The notes under the pieces: model-generated
Database searches by the model: none
What the model was told of the DNA's origin: nothing
Seen by the model: only the letters and a program-made list of their open reading frames with translations
Shown: piece after piece, positions 27,211 through 35,450 of the stretch
Layout: each line of letters starts with the position of its first letter
Position numbering within the stretch: the first letter of the stretch is position 1
Program-made: the position numbers and the translations under genes
Assembly: GCF_003122325.1 (NCBI RefSeq)
Contig: NZ_QFBC01000005.1
Span: forward strand, 186,001-250,000
Reading direction: 5' to 3'
DNA length: 64,000 nucleotides
Source of the DNA: Rhizobium album
GTDB lineage: Bacteria; Pseudomonadota; Alphaproteobacteria; Rhizobiales; Rhizobiaceae

Positions 27211-28061
27211 GCGGCCATCTCCCTTGCGGAACCAAGTGCCTGTTGCAATGCGCGTTTCACCAGTTCCTCCACCACCTCGCGGCGATAGGCGCCGTCGGCG
27301 CGAACGTCGTCGATCGGCGACAGCACGGAAAGATGATCGGAACGGACCGCGGCGGCGAGTGCCCCACCCTCCATCGGCAAGCCGGCAAGCGCTGCCTCAA
27401 GCCCCGGAAGACGGCGCGCCACCGGCGAGCAGGCGCCGACGGCGATCCGTGCCGCCTTGACGCGACCATCGGCGGCGGTTTCGATCGTGCAGGCGACCAT
27501 GGCGATCGAGATCACCAGGTAGCGACGGGCGCCGAGTTTCAGGAAGGCGGAGCGGGCATCGATATCGGGGATCAGGATGGCGGTGACCAGTTCGCCGGGA
27601 TGCAGGTCGATTGACCGCACGCCCTTGATGAAATCCGAAAGCGGCACCGTGCGCCGGCCTTGGGGGGAAAGGATTTCCACCCTGGCGTCGAGCGAAAGCA
27701 GCGGCGGAACGCCGTCTGCGGCCGGCGACGCGTTGCAGATGTTGCCGGCAATCGTACCGGCATTCTGGATCTGCGCCGAGCCGACTTCGCGAGCGGCGGC
27801 CTGCAACCCGTGGAAGGCGGGCGGCAGCTTGGCACGGGCGACGCTTGTCCACGTCGTCGTCGCGCCGAAGCGCCAACAGTCGCCGGAATGCTCGATGCCG
27901 CGCAGTTCGGCGATACGGGAAATATCGAGGATGTCGGCCGGCGCCGGCCGGTCGCGCAACGACGGATAGACATCCGTTCCCCCCGCCAGGATCGTGAACG
28001 GTCCGGACGCCAGGGCCTCGACAGCCTCCTCGGCGCTGTGCGGCGAAAAGTAACGCATCAT
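27207..28061 (-). CDS. Xanthine dehydrogenase family FAD-binding subunit
   Basis: Flavoprotein subunit of the molybdenum hydroxylase, about 284 residues. The two FAD-binding loops are present: ILAGGTDVYPSLRD near residue 23, and QNAGTIAGNICNASPAADG near residue 98. The C-terminal CoxM-type domain follows. The start among three close ATG codons (28058, 28061, 28070) is uncertain; 28061 has a GGGA-like site and gives the normal N-terminus MMRYFSPHSAEEAV. First gene of the catabolic operon and divergent from the MarR gene. A motif ATTTGTATGCAAACGA lies 16-31 bases upstream of the start. Confidence 0.88.
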   Translation of the reverse strand: MMRYFSPHSAEEAVEALASGPFTILAGGTDVYPSLRDRPAPADILDISRIAELRGIEHSGDCWRFGATTTWTSVARAKLPPAFHGLQAAAREVGSAQIQNAGTIAGNICNASPAADGVPPLLSLDARVEILSPQGRRTVPLSDFIKGVRSIDLHPGELVTAILIPDIDARSAFLKLGARRYLVISIAMVACTIETAADGRVKAARIAVGACSPVARRLPGLEAALAGLPMEGGALAAAVRSDHLSVLSPIDDVRADGAYRREVVEELVKRALQQALGSAREMAA

Positions 28062-28336
28062 CGTTCCCATTTTTTTATTTGTATGCAAACGAGTATCGGA
28101 CTGGACAGGCCCCCTGTCAAGTGACCTTGCGTAAAAGCCGACGCGGCGTCTGTTTCTCTTAATTTGCTGTTTTAAAAGATAAAAAATGTTATCCGCCATT
28201 CTGCTTCCATGTTAGGGTGGCGGAGAGGCTGGATTTCCGGCCAAAAAACACATAAAGAATTCTCGATAATTCGGATGCCGGCTCGACTGCCGGCGCGAAG
28301 GGATGGGGCGCTCATCCAGGAAGCAGCATCGCAGCG
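28062..28336. promoter_or_regulatory. Divergent promoter region of the MarR gene and the catabolic operon
   Basis: AT-rich 275-base spacer. It contains ATTTGTATGCAAACGA at 28077-28092, which recurs with one difference at 33921-33936 (a perfect TTTGCATGCAAA dyad there). The position next to the operon start suggests an operator. A second AT-rich tract around 28160-28195 may hold the promoter elements of either gene. No additional gene is visible. Confidence 0.55.
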
Positions 28337-28789
28337 ATGGATACGGTGATGGAGAAGAAGAAGGCCGGGGCCGCGCCGCGGGATTATGCGCTGCACGAGC
28401 AGATCGGCTTTTTCCTCCGTCAGGCAAGCCAGCGGCATGTGGCGATCTTTGCAAATCGGATCGGCGACAAGCTGACGACGACGCAATGGGCGGCGCTCAG
28501 CAAGCTCAAGGAAATCCAGCCCTGCTCGCAGAACCAGCTGGGGCGGGAAACGGCCATGGACGTCGCCACCATCAAAGGCGTCGTCGACCGGCTGGCGAAG
28601 CGCGGCCTGCTGACGACGCTGCGCGACGAGACGGATGCGCGCCGCCTCGTGCTGTCGCTGACCGAAGACGGGCACAAGGCGATCGCCCGCAATGTCGATG
28701 CCGCGCTCGACGTTTCCGAAGAGACGCTGAAGCCGTTGACGACGGCGGAACGGATGATGCTGGTGGAACTGCTGCGCAAGATCAGCTGA
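28337..28789 (+). CDS. MarR family transcriptional regulator
   Basis: Regulator of 150 residues, normal MarR length. The winged helix-turn-helix runs from TTTQWAALSKLKEIQPCSQNQLGRETAMDVATIKGVVDRLAKRGLL into the wing RDETDARRLVLSLTEDG, with helices at both ends for dimerisation. It is divergent from the molybdenum hydroxylase operon and converges on the importer operon with an 8-base overlap to livF, sitting between the two halves of the cluster. It is therefore the obvious candidate to sense the substrate. A second in-frame ATG lies 12 bases downstream; the ribosome site does not decide between them. Confidence 0.88.
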   Translation: MDTVMEKKKAGAAPRDYALHEQIGFFLRQASQRHVAIFANRIGDKLTTTQWAALSKLKEIQPCSQNQLGRETAMDVATIKGVVDRLAKRGLLTTLRDETDARRLVLSLTEDGHKAIARNVDAALDVSEETLKPLTTAERMMLVELLRKIS

Positions 28790-29480
28790 CGCCGACATAA
28801 CGCTCCAGCAAGGACGGGTCGTCCCTGAGGGCTGCAACCGGCAAGGCCGGATGCGCCTTGCCGTTCTCGACGAAACATACCCGGTCGGCCACCGAAAGCA
28901 CCGCATCGACGCGCTGCTCGACCAGCAGGATCGCCTTGCCCTGGTCGCGCAGCTGCAACACGACATCGCGGATTGTCGCGATCATCGACGGCATCAGCCC
29001 TTCGGTCGGCTCGTCCAGCAGGATGACGGACGGATCGATGCACAGCGCCCGGGCGGTGGCCAGCATCTGCTGCTCGCCGCCGGACAACGTGCCGGAGACC
29101 TGCCCCAGCCGCTCCCGCAGCCTCGGAAACAGTTTTAGGGCGTTCTCCAGCACGTCGCGGCCGGTCTTGCGGGTCATCAGGCCGATGTCGAGGTTTTCCT
29201 GCACGGTCAGCTCGGAAAACAGTCGCCGGCCCTGCGGTACGTAGCCGATGCCCTGTTTTGGTACCTCGTAGGGCCGCAGGCTGGTGAGCTCCCGGCCTTC
29301 GAGCCGGATGCTGCCCGATTGTGCCGGCAGCAGGCCCATGATCGATTTCAGCGCCGTCGTCTTGCCGGCGCCGTTGCGGCCGAGCAGGCAGAGCACCTCG
29401 CCGGCATTCAGCGCCAGGGAGAAATCCTTCAGCGTCCGGCTGCTGCCGTGATAGACGTTCAGATCCGTGATTTCGAGCAT
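28782..29480 (-). CDS. Branched-chain amino acid-type ABC transporter ATP-binding protein (LivF)
   Basis: Cytoplasmic ATPase of 232 residues. Walker A GRNGAGKT (34-41), signature LSGGEQQM and Walker B VILLDEPTEG are intact, and the size and the EGLMPSM stretch after Walker B are typical of LivF. The ATG at 29480 follows a GGGAT site; a GTG six bases earlier, overlapping the LivG stop as GTGA, is the alternative. Last gene of the five-gene importer. By position it serves uptake of the compound degraded by the molybdenum hydroxylase cluster rather than leucine itself. Confidence 0.9.
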   Translation of the reverse strand: MLEITDLNVYHGSSRTLKDFSLALNAGEVLCLLGRNGAGKTTALKSIMGLLPAQSGSIRLEGRELTSLRPYEVPKQGIGYVPQGRRLFSELTVQENLDIGLMTRKTGRDVLENALKLFPRLRERLGQVSGTLSGGEQQMLATARALCIDPSVILLDEPTEGLMPSMIATIRDVVLQLRDQGKAILLVEQRVDAVLSVADRVCFVENGKAHPALPVAALRDDPSLLERYVGVS

Positions 29481-29482
29481 GG

Positions 29483-30214
29483 TCACGATCCCAGATAGGC
29501 CGCCTGCACGGCGGGATTGGCACGGATTTCCGCCGGCGTTCCATTGGCGAGGATCTCGCCGGCATTCAGCACGGTGATGCTGTCGGCAAGCTGCATGACG
29601 ACGGGCATGTTGTGCTCGATCAGCAGGATCGTGGCAGTGCGGGCGATATCGCGCACGAGATTGCAGAAATTGTCGATCTCGGCATCGGAAAGTCCCTGGG
29701 TCGGCTCGTCGAGCATCAGCAGTTTCGGCCGCAGCGCCAGGCCCATAGCGACCTCCAGCAGCCGCTGATGCCCGTAGGACAGTTCCCCGGCCTTCATCCG
29801 GGCTCTGTCGGACAGGCCGACCTTTTCGATGGCCTCGGCGACGGCGCGGTCGAGATCCTTCTTCCTGACGGCGCCGCTGCGGCTGAGCGCGCTCTGCGCC
29901 GCCAGCGCAACGTTTTCATAGGCCGTGAGCTTGGCATAGACGCTGGTGATCTGGAACGTGTAGGCGATGCCTTTTCGCACCCGTCGCCAGGCGGGATCGC
30001 CGGTCACCTCTTCGCCTTCGAAGAACACCTGGCCTTCGCTGGGAACGATCCTCCCCGACAGCAGCGAGACGAAGGTGGTTTTTCCCGCGCCGTTCGGGCC
30101 GATCAGCGCCCGGATCTCCCCCTGTTTGAGGTCGAAATCGACGTTCTGCACCGCCTTCAGCCCGCCGAACCGGCGGCTGAGGCCCTTCGTATGGAGCAAG
30201 GTCACGGCAGCCAT
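29483..30214 (-). CDS. Branched-chain amino acid-type ABC transporter ATP-binding protein (LivG)
   Basis: Partner ATPase of 243 residues. Walker A GPNGAGKT (39-46), LSYGHQRLLEVAMG as the signature region, and LLMLDEPTQGLSD as Walker B are intact; the FQITSVYAKLTAYENVALA stretch is characteristic of LivG. The gene overlaps the end of the permease gene. ATG 30214 has GGTGG upstream; a GTG at 30223 in frame is the alternative start. Forms an ATPase heterodimer with the LivF protein. Confidence 0.9.
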   Translation of the reverse strand: MAAVTLLHTKGLSRRFGGLKAVQNVDFDLKQGEIRALIGPNGAGKTTFVSLLSGRIVPSEGQVFFEGEEVTGDPAWRRVRKGIAYTFQITSVYAKLTAYENVALAAQSALSRSGAVRKKDLDRAVAEAIEKVGLSDRARMKAGELSYGHQRLLEVAMGLALRPKLLMLDEPTQGLSDAEIDNFCNLVRDIARTATILLIEHNMPVVMQLADSITVLNAGEILANGTPAEIRANPAVQAAYLGS

Positions 30215-31164
30215 GTCATCCACCTTTCCCGGATGGTCCCCAAAATGCCCTTCGGGAAGAACAGAACGAGGGCGATCAGCGCGATGCCCGTCACCAGCAG
30301 GTAGGCGACGGTAAAACCGCTGACGATGTCGATCAGGTAGAACATCGCGAAGGTGCCGAGGATCGGGCCGAGCACGGTGCCTGCCCCGCCGAGCAGCGTG
30401 AAGAGCAGCGCCTCGATCGAATACTGGATCGAGGCGAAGGACGAGCCGACATAGGCAAACAGCAGCGCATAGGCGGCGCCCGCGACCGAGGAGATGGTGC
30501 CGGAAATGACGAAGGCCTTCAGCTTGATCAGGAAAGTGTTGTAGCCGAGCATGAGGGTACGCGGCTCGTTTTCGCGGATGGCGATCAGCACCCGGCCCAT
30601 CGGCCCGCGCACGACGATCAGGATAACGATCAGCGTCACCGCCAGCAGCAGCAGGGCGATGTTGTAGCGCAGCGACGGATCGGTGAGGCTGAACGTCACC
30701 CCGAACAGGTCGAAATGCCGCGCCGCCTCCGGCATCACCAACCCCTCTTCGCCGCGCGTGTAGGTGGTGAAGTAGAGGCTGGCGAGATAGGCGACCTGCG
30801 AGAACATCATGGTGACGATCATGAAGGCGACGCCGCTGGTGCGCAACGCCACGACGCCGATCACCAGCGAAGCGAAGAAGCCGGCGCCAACGCCGGCGGC
30901 GAAGGCGGCGGGTACGCTCCAGCCGAGATGAAAGGCCGTCAGGCCGGCGCCGTAGAGGCCGGCGGCGAAAAACAAGGCATGGCCGAGGCTGAGCAGGCCG
31001 GTGTAGCCGAACAGCAGGTTGTAGCCGAGGGCGAAAATCGCCAGGATCATCACGCGGGTGACGGCGAGATGGTGGTATTCGGGCAGCACGAACTGCGCCA
31101 GGAAAAACAGGACGATGACGGCGAGGTGCAGGCCGACGACCTTGAATGCAGAATGTTGCCTCAT
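30202..31164 (-). CDS. Branched-chain amino acid-type ABC transporter permease (LivM)
   Basis: Inner-membrane permease of 320 residues, about ten hydrophobic helices. The LivM signature GYNLLFGYTGLLSLGHALFF is at residues 47-66, and the ATPase-contact loop IRENEPRTLMLGYN is near residue 195. Its start overlaps the LivH stop (ATGA). Two permeases plus two ATPases plus one binding protein make a full HAAT-type importer. Confidence 0.9.
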   Translation of the reverse strand: MRQHSAFKVVGLHLAVIVLFFLAQFVLPEYHHLAVTRVMILAIFALGYNLLFGYTGLLSLGHALFFAAGLYGAGLTAFHLGWSVPAAFAAGVGAGFFASLVIGVVALRTSGVAFMIVTMMFSQVAYLASLYFTTYTRGEEGLVMPEAARHFDLFGVTFSLTDPSLRYNIALLLLAVTLIVILIVVRGPMGRVLIAIRENEPRTLMLGYNTFLIKLKAFVISGTISSVAGAAYALLFAYVGSSFASIQYSIEALLFTLLGGAGTVLGPILGTFAMFYLIDIVSGFTVAYLLVTGIALIALVLFFPKGILGTIRERWMTWLP

Positions 31165-32042
31165 CGCGCCTTCGCTCCGAACAGGCCTTCCGGCTTGAAG
31201 ACGAGCACCAGCGCCACCAAGAGCGTCGAGAGCATTTTTGCCAGCGTCGGCGAGAAGAACACGGAGATGATGCCGTCGCTGAGGCCGATGATCAGCGCCG
31301 CGACCACCGTGCCGCGCAGGCTGCCGAGGCCGCCGATGATCACCACGATGAAAGAGAGCAGCAGCGGATCGAGCCCCATCAGGTAATGCGCCTGGCGGAT
31401 CGGCACGATCAGCACCGCCGCGACGGCGGCCAGCATGGCGCCGGCGGCGAAGACATAGCCGTAGACCTTGTCGACCGGGATGCCGAAGGCCTGCGCCGTC
31501 TCACTGTCGAATTGTGTGGCGCGCATGATCAGGCCGAGGCGGGTGCGGGTGAGGATATACCAGCAGCCGATGAGCAGCACCACGGCCGCGGCCATGACGA
31601 AGAGGTTATAGGCGGAATAGCCGAACCAAGGCAGGCGGATGCGGTAATAGAAGGGCGCCTCAACCGGCCGCGCATCCGGCCCGAAACCGATCAGCACCAC
31701 CTGCTGGATGACGTAGAGCATGCCGATTGTCGCGACGATGGTGGCTTCCGGATCGTATTTCAGCCGTTTTAGGATCAGCCGCTCGCTGGCATAAGCGACG
31801 AGACCGACCAGCAGCGGACTGATGACCAGCGCCAGGAAAAAGCCGACGGCGGGATGCAGCGACAGCAACGAGGCGACGAACCAGGCGATCACCGCGCCCA
31901 GCATGTAGAATTCGCCATGCGCCACATTGACGATGCGCATCACCCCGAAGACCAGCGACAGGCCGAGTGCGATCAGCGTCAGCACCGCTGCCTGCAGCAG
32001 GCCTTCCAGTGTCGCCAGCACCAAAAAAGGACCGAGATCCAA
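31161..32042 (-). CDS. Branched-chain amino acid-type ABC transporter permease (LivH)
   Basis: Inner-membrane permease of 293 residues, typical LivH length. Family marks are LVFGVMRIVNVAHGEFYMLG (residues 30-49) and the loop RATQFDSETAQAFGIPVDKVYG, followed by GGLGSLRGTVVAALIIG. The start is a TTG at 32040-32042, supported by GGAGGA 8 bases upstream; there is no ATG in this position. A stem-loop and 230 bases separate it from the binding-protein gene. Confidence 0.9.
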   Translation of the reverse strand: MDLGPFLVLATLEGLLQAAVLTLIALGLSLVFGVMRIVNVAHGEFYMLGAVIAWFVASLLSLHPAVGFFLALVISPLLVGLVAYASERLILKRLKYDPEATIVATIGMLYVIQQVVLIGFGPDARPVEAPFYYRIRLPWFGYSAYNLFVMAAAVVLLIGCWYILTRTRLGLIMRATQFDSETAQAFGIPVDKVYGYVFAAGAMLAAVAAVLIVPIRQAHYLMGLDPLLLSFIVVIIGGLGSLRGTVVAALIIGLSDGIISVFFSPTLAKMLSTLLVALVLVFKPEGLFGAKAR

Positions 32043-32228
32043 ACCGAAAATCCTCCGCTCTCGCCACGCCCACCCGTCCCTGCAAACCGAGCGGAAATGA
32101 TGCCCGCCGTCAACAGGAACCGGTCATGGCCGGCCGAAAACAAAACCATCCACCTGCCGCGGCGCATCCTGCTGCACCCGGCCAGATCACACTCCGGTGA
32201 CTGTGAAACCCTGCCCGGCGGCGGGAAA

Positions 32229-32255
32229 GACGGCGGCCTGGAAGAGGCCGCCGTC
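32229..32255 (-). other. Stem-loop between the importer's binding-protein and LivH genes
   Basis: GACGGCGGCCT (32229-32239) and AGGCCGCCGTC (32245-32255) form a perfect 11-bp stem with a 5-base loop, 17 bases after the binding-protein stop. On the minus strand only TTT follows, so it is a weak terminator or a stabilising 3' structure that would favour binding-protein expression over permeases. Confidence 0.7.
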
Positions 32256-32272
32256 GGAACCGACCGCTCCGG

Positions 32273-33586
32273 TCAGAGAGACATCTTGGTGTAGTCGGCA
32301 GTGATTTCGTACATGCCGTCCTCGATCGCGGTCTTGTGCACCACATCCATGCGGCCGCCGGCGACCTTGGAAATATACTGGCTGCCATAGACCTGGTGGT
32401 TCTTGCCGTTGAAGGTTTTTGCGCCCTGCGGATGCTCCTTGCCCTCCTCGAAGGCGGTGAGCGATTCCATCGCCTCGACGAAACCCTGCTTGTCCTTGGC
32501 GGTCTGGCCGGAATAGCCGCTCATCTCCATCGCCTTCTTGATGACGTAGAGCGTTTCCCAGCAGCCGAACATGTGGGCGTAGGTGGAGATGTCCTTCGGG
32601 TCGCTGGTGCTGGCGCCGTTGGCGTCGACGCCGACCTTCTCGCGGTAGAACTTGTCGTATTCCGTCTGGTTGGCCTGCGCATAACGCGGGTTGCCTTCCC
32701 AGAAATAGGTGCCGTCGAGGAATTCCAGCTGCGGCGTGTTCAGGTCGACGGCTTCGAGGCTGTCGATGAAGCCGAAGATCTGCGGCCGTTGCGAGCCGTA
32801 GAAATCGCCGAGCTCCTTGACGAAGGTCAGCACGGCCGGCCCGACCATGACGTGATAGAGCACTTCCGTCGACGACGGGATCTGCGGCAGGTAGCGGGTG
32901 AAGGAGGATTCCGTCGGCGGAATGGCGATCATCTGCACGATCTCGCCGCCCTGCGCCTTCATCGCCGCCGAGAAATAGTCGCGGTGATCGTGGCCGAAGG
33001 CGTAGTCGGGGAAGACCATGGTGACCTTCTTGCCAAGGTTTTGCGACACCCAGGGCGCCATGGCGCTGACCTGCGAGCGCACGTCGGTGATGCCGGGCTG
33101 GAAACAGTAGCGGTTGAGCGCGCCGGAAGCGACGTGATAGCCTTCGGAAACCACGACATAAGGCATCTTCAACTCGCCGGCGCGCGGCGCGGAGCCGATG
33201 ACGACGTGTGAGAACAGCGTCCCGTAGATCAGGTCGACCTTGTGCTGCGTCGCGAATTTTTCGACGACTTCGGCACCGCGCTTCGGATCGGTGCCGTCAT
33301 CCTCGATGATGACCTCGACCGGGCGACCGTTGATGCCGCCGGCATCGTTGATTTCCTTGACGGCGGCGGCCGTGACGCGCTCGTACCAGCGGCCGTAGGA
33401 GGCGCCGATGCCGGTGCGATGCAGCTGCAGGCCGATCTTGATCGGCTCGGATGTCTGGGCCTGGGAATAACGCACGAAACCGGGCATGACCTGGGAAGCC
33501 AGGCCCGCACCGGCCGCTGCACCCATTCCGAGCAGCGTCGAGCGTCTGGTAAGGCCTTTCTTGGGCGTAATGATTGTCTTGGACAT
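32273..33586 (-). CDS. ABC transporter substrate-binding protein (branched-chain amino acid / amide type)
   Basis: Periplasmic receptor of 437 residues. The N-terminus has a Tat-like signal (LTRRSTLLGMG and a hydrophobic stretch, ending near SQAQT). The mature part is a Peripla_BP_6 fold: IKIGLQLHRTGIGASYGRWYERV, then VEVIIEDDGTDPKRGAEVVEKF, and an internal PDYAFGHDHRDYF. This group includes receptors for amides, urea and aromatic or heterocyclic compounds as well as amino acids. GAGGG lies upstream of the ATG. First gene of the importer operon. Confidence 0.88.
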   Translation of the reverse strand: MSKTIITPKKGLTRRSTLLGMGAAAGAGLASQVMPGFVRYSQAQTSEPIKIGLQLHRTGIGASYGRWYERVTAAAVKEINDAGGINGRPVEVIIEDDGTDPKRGAEVVEKFATQHKVDLIYGTLFSHVVIGSAPRAGELKMPYVVVSEGYHVASGALNRYCFQPGITDVRSQVSAMAPWVSQNLGKKVTMVFPDYAFGHDHRDYFSAAMKAQGGEIVQMIAIPPTESSFTRYLPQIPSSTEVLYHVMVGPAVLTFVKELGDFYGSQRPQIFGFIDSLEAVDLNTPQLEFLDGTYFWEGNPRYAQANQTEYDKFYREKVGVDANGASTSDPKDISTYAHMFGCWETLYVIKKAMEMSGYSGQTAKDKQGFVEAMESLTAFEEGKEHPQGAKTFNGKNHQVYGSQYISKVAGGRMDVVHKTAIEDGMYEITADYTKMSL

Positions 33587-33950
33587 GGTTTTTTCCCTCT
33601 GCTGGAAGCGGACGTCTGCCGTTTGTTTATGCCGTGTCAGATCGTTCGTCCGCTAACAGAACACGAGACATCCGCCTTGACAAGTGCCGTTGGTGCGCAT
33701 GGGACGCGCCAGGCCGGGAACACGTCCTCCGTGCAGGAAAACAGCCGGGATTTTTGCGGCGCTGCGACGTTTTCCAGCATTGCGGCTTGTCCTTGGCTCC
33801 GTGCCGGTTCTATTTTGCCAATGCGTGTGTACGTATCGTTTGCGGTCGGGGTCGCTGCGCAAACTGATGCCGGCGCATATGCCGAACACCGCAGTGCAGC
33901 CGGAGCGGCCTGCTTTGTGTATTTGCATGCAAACGAATTTGGGGATGTCG
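33587..33950. promoter_or_regulatory. 364-base divergent region with TTTGCATGCAAA dyad
   Basis: Spacer between the importer operon (minus) and a polytopic membrane protein gene (plus). It holds ATTTGCATGCAAACGA at 33921-33936, including a perfect 12-base palindrome, nearly identical to the site in front of the molybdenum hydroxylase operon. It lies about 335 bases from the binding-protein start and only about 15 from the membrane-protein start, so which promoter it serves is unclear. No convincing gene otherwise. Confidence 0.55.
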
Positions 33951-35447
33951 ATGGAGCAATTTATACGGCGTGCGGGGGGGAAGCAGGGATCGACGGTCCG
34001 TTCTGTCGCCAGGCGCGGCCTGCCGTTCGCCGCCTGGGCATCGTTCGCGCTTCTGTCATCTGCCGTTGCGGCCCTGGCGCATGGCAGTGAACGGGGGCTG
34101 GTGATGCTGCTGCCCACCGGTTTTGCCCAGACGGGCGGGGCCATTGCCGTCGCCTTGTCCTTCGTCGCCCTCGCCATGGTGCCGGCCCGCTGGATGCGGT
34201 CGGTGTTTGCGGCAAAACTTCCGCTCTTTCCGGCTGTCATGGCCGGCCGCAATGTCCTGAGCTGCCTCTCTTTTGTGTTTCTCGCCCTGATCGTCGGCAT
34301 CGGGCTGTTCGGCACGCACGACCCGCTGCGCAATCTGCTGCCACTGACGATATGGACGATGTGGTGGGTGGGTTTCACCCTGCTGCAAGCCGTCGTCGGC
34401 AATCTCTGGCCGTGGCTCAACCCGTGGACGGGGCCTTTGGCGGTGCTGCGCGGCCTGTCCGGGACGCAGCTTGGTCGTGTGCCGCTCTTGCGGTTGCCGA
34501 AGTCCTTCGGTTATGGCCCTGCCATCCTGCTGTTTTTCCTGTTTGCCTGGTATGAACTGATTTCGCTGTCGCCGCAGGACCCGCCGGAACTGGCCGTGAC
34601 CGTCGCCCTCTATTGGCTTGCCACCCTGTGCGGCATGATCCTGTTCGGCGGTGCGGTCTGGCTGGAGCGTTGCGAGCCCTTTTCGATCTTCTTCCGGTTC
34701 GTCGGCCTGCTGGCGCCGCTGGTGCGGATCGCCCAGCCCGGCCATGCCGGCCGGCGCTTCCTGGCCCTCGCCTGGCCGGGCGCGGGCTGCATCCGGCGCA
34801 AGCCGCTACCGGTGAGCGCCACGCTGTTCATCCTGCTCGGCCTCTCCAGCGTTTCTTTCGACGGTCTCGCCCTCACCTTCCGCTGGCTTTCGGCGAACGG
34901 CATCAATCCGCTGGAGTTTCCCGGCCGCAGCGCCGTGACCATCGCCAACAGTTTTGGGCTGGTCGGCGCGGCGCTGCTGCTCGGCTCGGTCTTCTACATC
35001 GCAGTCGCTCTCGGCAACCGCATGGCCGGCGTTCCCGGCGGGGCGCTGCTGCGCAGCATGGCGGGCCACCTCGTCTATTCGGTGATCCCGATCTCGATTG
35101 CCTTCCACTTCAGCCACTACCTGACCATCCTTCTGATCAACGGCCAGTATTTCGCGCTGGCGCTGGCGGATCCGTTTTCGCTCGGCTGGCAGTGGAGCGC
35201 CGCGGGACCGGCGCATGTGACGACATCCTTCACCAGCAACCTCGACAGCGTCACGCGGCTATGGATGGTCCAGACATCTGTCATCGTCGGCGGGCACGTC
35301 GTCGGTATCCTGCTCGCCCATATGATCGCGGTGGAGCGGCTGGGAGCCAGTTTCAGGGCGGCGGTCAGCCAGGTGCCGCTGGCGGCGGCGATGGTGGTTT
35401 ATACGGTGTTTGGCCTGTGGCTGCTGTCCACCCCGGTGGCCGGCTGA
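33951..35447 (+). CDS. Polytopic membrane protein of unknown function
   Basis: I do not recognise a family. The product has about 498 residues and about twelve hydrophobic helices spread over its length (for example ASFALLSSAVAALAHG near residue 30, ILLFFLFAWYELISLS near 195). It has no ATPase, peptidase or redox motif, and ends LWLLSTPVAG. The start is uncertain: ATG 33951 has GGGGAT five bases upstream, but ATG 33945 and 33927 are in frame, the last lying inside the TTTGCATGCAAA motif. It is divergent from the N-heterocycle importer and converges with the PycTM-like gene (3 bases between stops). It could be an accessory transporter or have no link to either. Confidence 0.75.
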   Translation: MEQFIRRAGGKQGSTVRSVARRGLPFAAWASFALLSSAVAALAHGSERGLVMLLPTGFAQTGGAIAVALSFVALAMVPARWMRSVFAAKLPLFPAVMAGRNVLSCLSFVFLALIVGIGLFGTHDPLRNLLPLTIWTMWWVGFTLLQAVVGNLWPWLNPWTGPLAVLRGLSGTQLGRVPLLRLPKSFGYGPAILLFFLFAWYELISLSPQDPPELAVTVALYWLATLCGMILFGGAVWLERCEPFSIFFRFVGLLAPLVRIAQPGHAGRRFLALAWPGAGCIRRKPLPVSATLFILLGLSSVSFDGLALTFRWLSANGINPLEFPGRSAVTIANSFGLVGAALLLGSVFYIAVALGNRMAGVPGGALLRSMAGHLVYSVIPISIAFHFSHYLTILLINGQYFALALADPFSLGWQWSAAGPAHVTTSFTSNLDSVTRLWMVQTSVIVGGHVVGILLAHMIAVERLGASFRAAVSQVPLAAAMVVYTVFGLWLLSTPVAG

Positions 35448-35450
35448 CGA

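Noticed and set aside
24466-27288. Plus-strand open frame of 940 codons opposite the Mo hydroxylase
   Set aside because: Antisense shadow of the fused Fe-S/Mo subunit; the real strand has all cofactor motifs.
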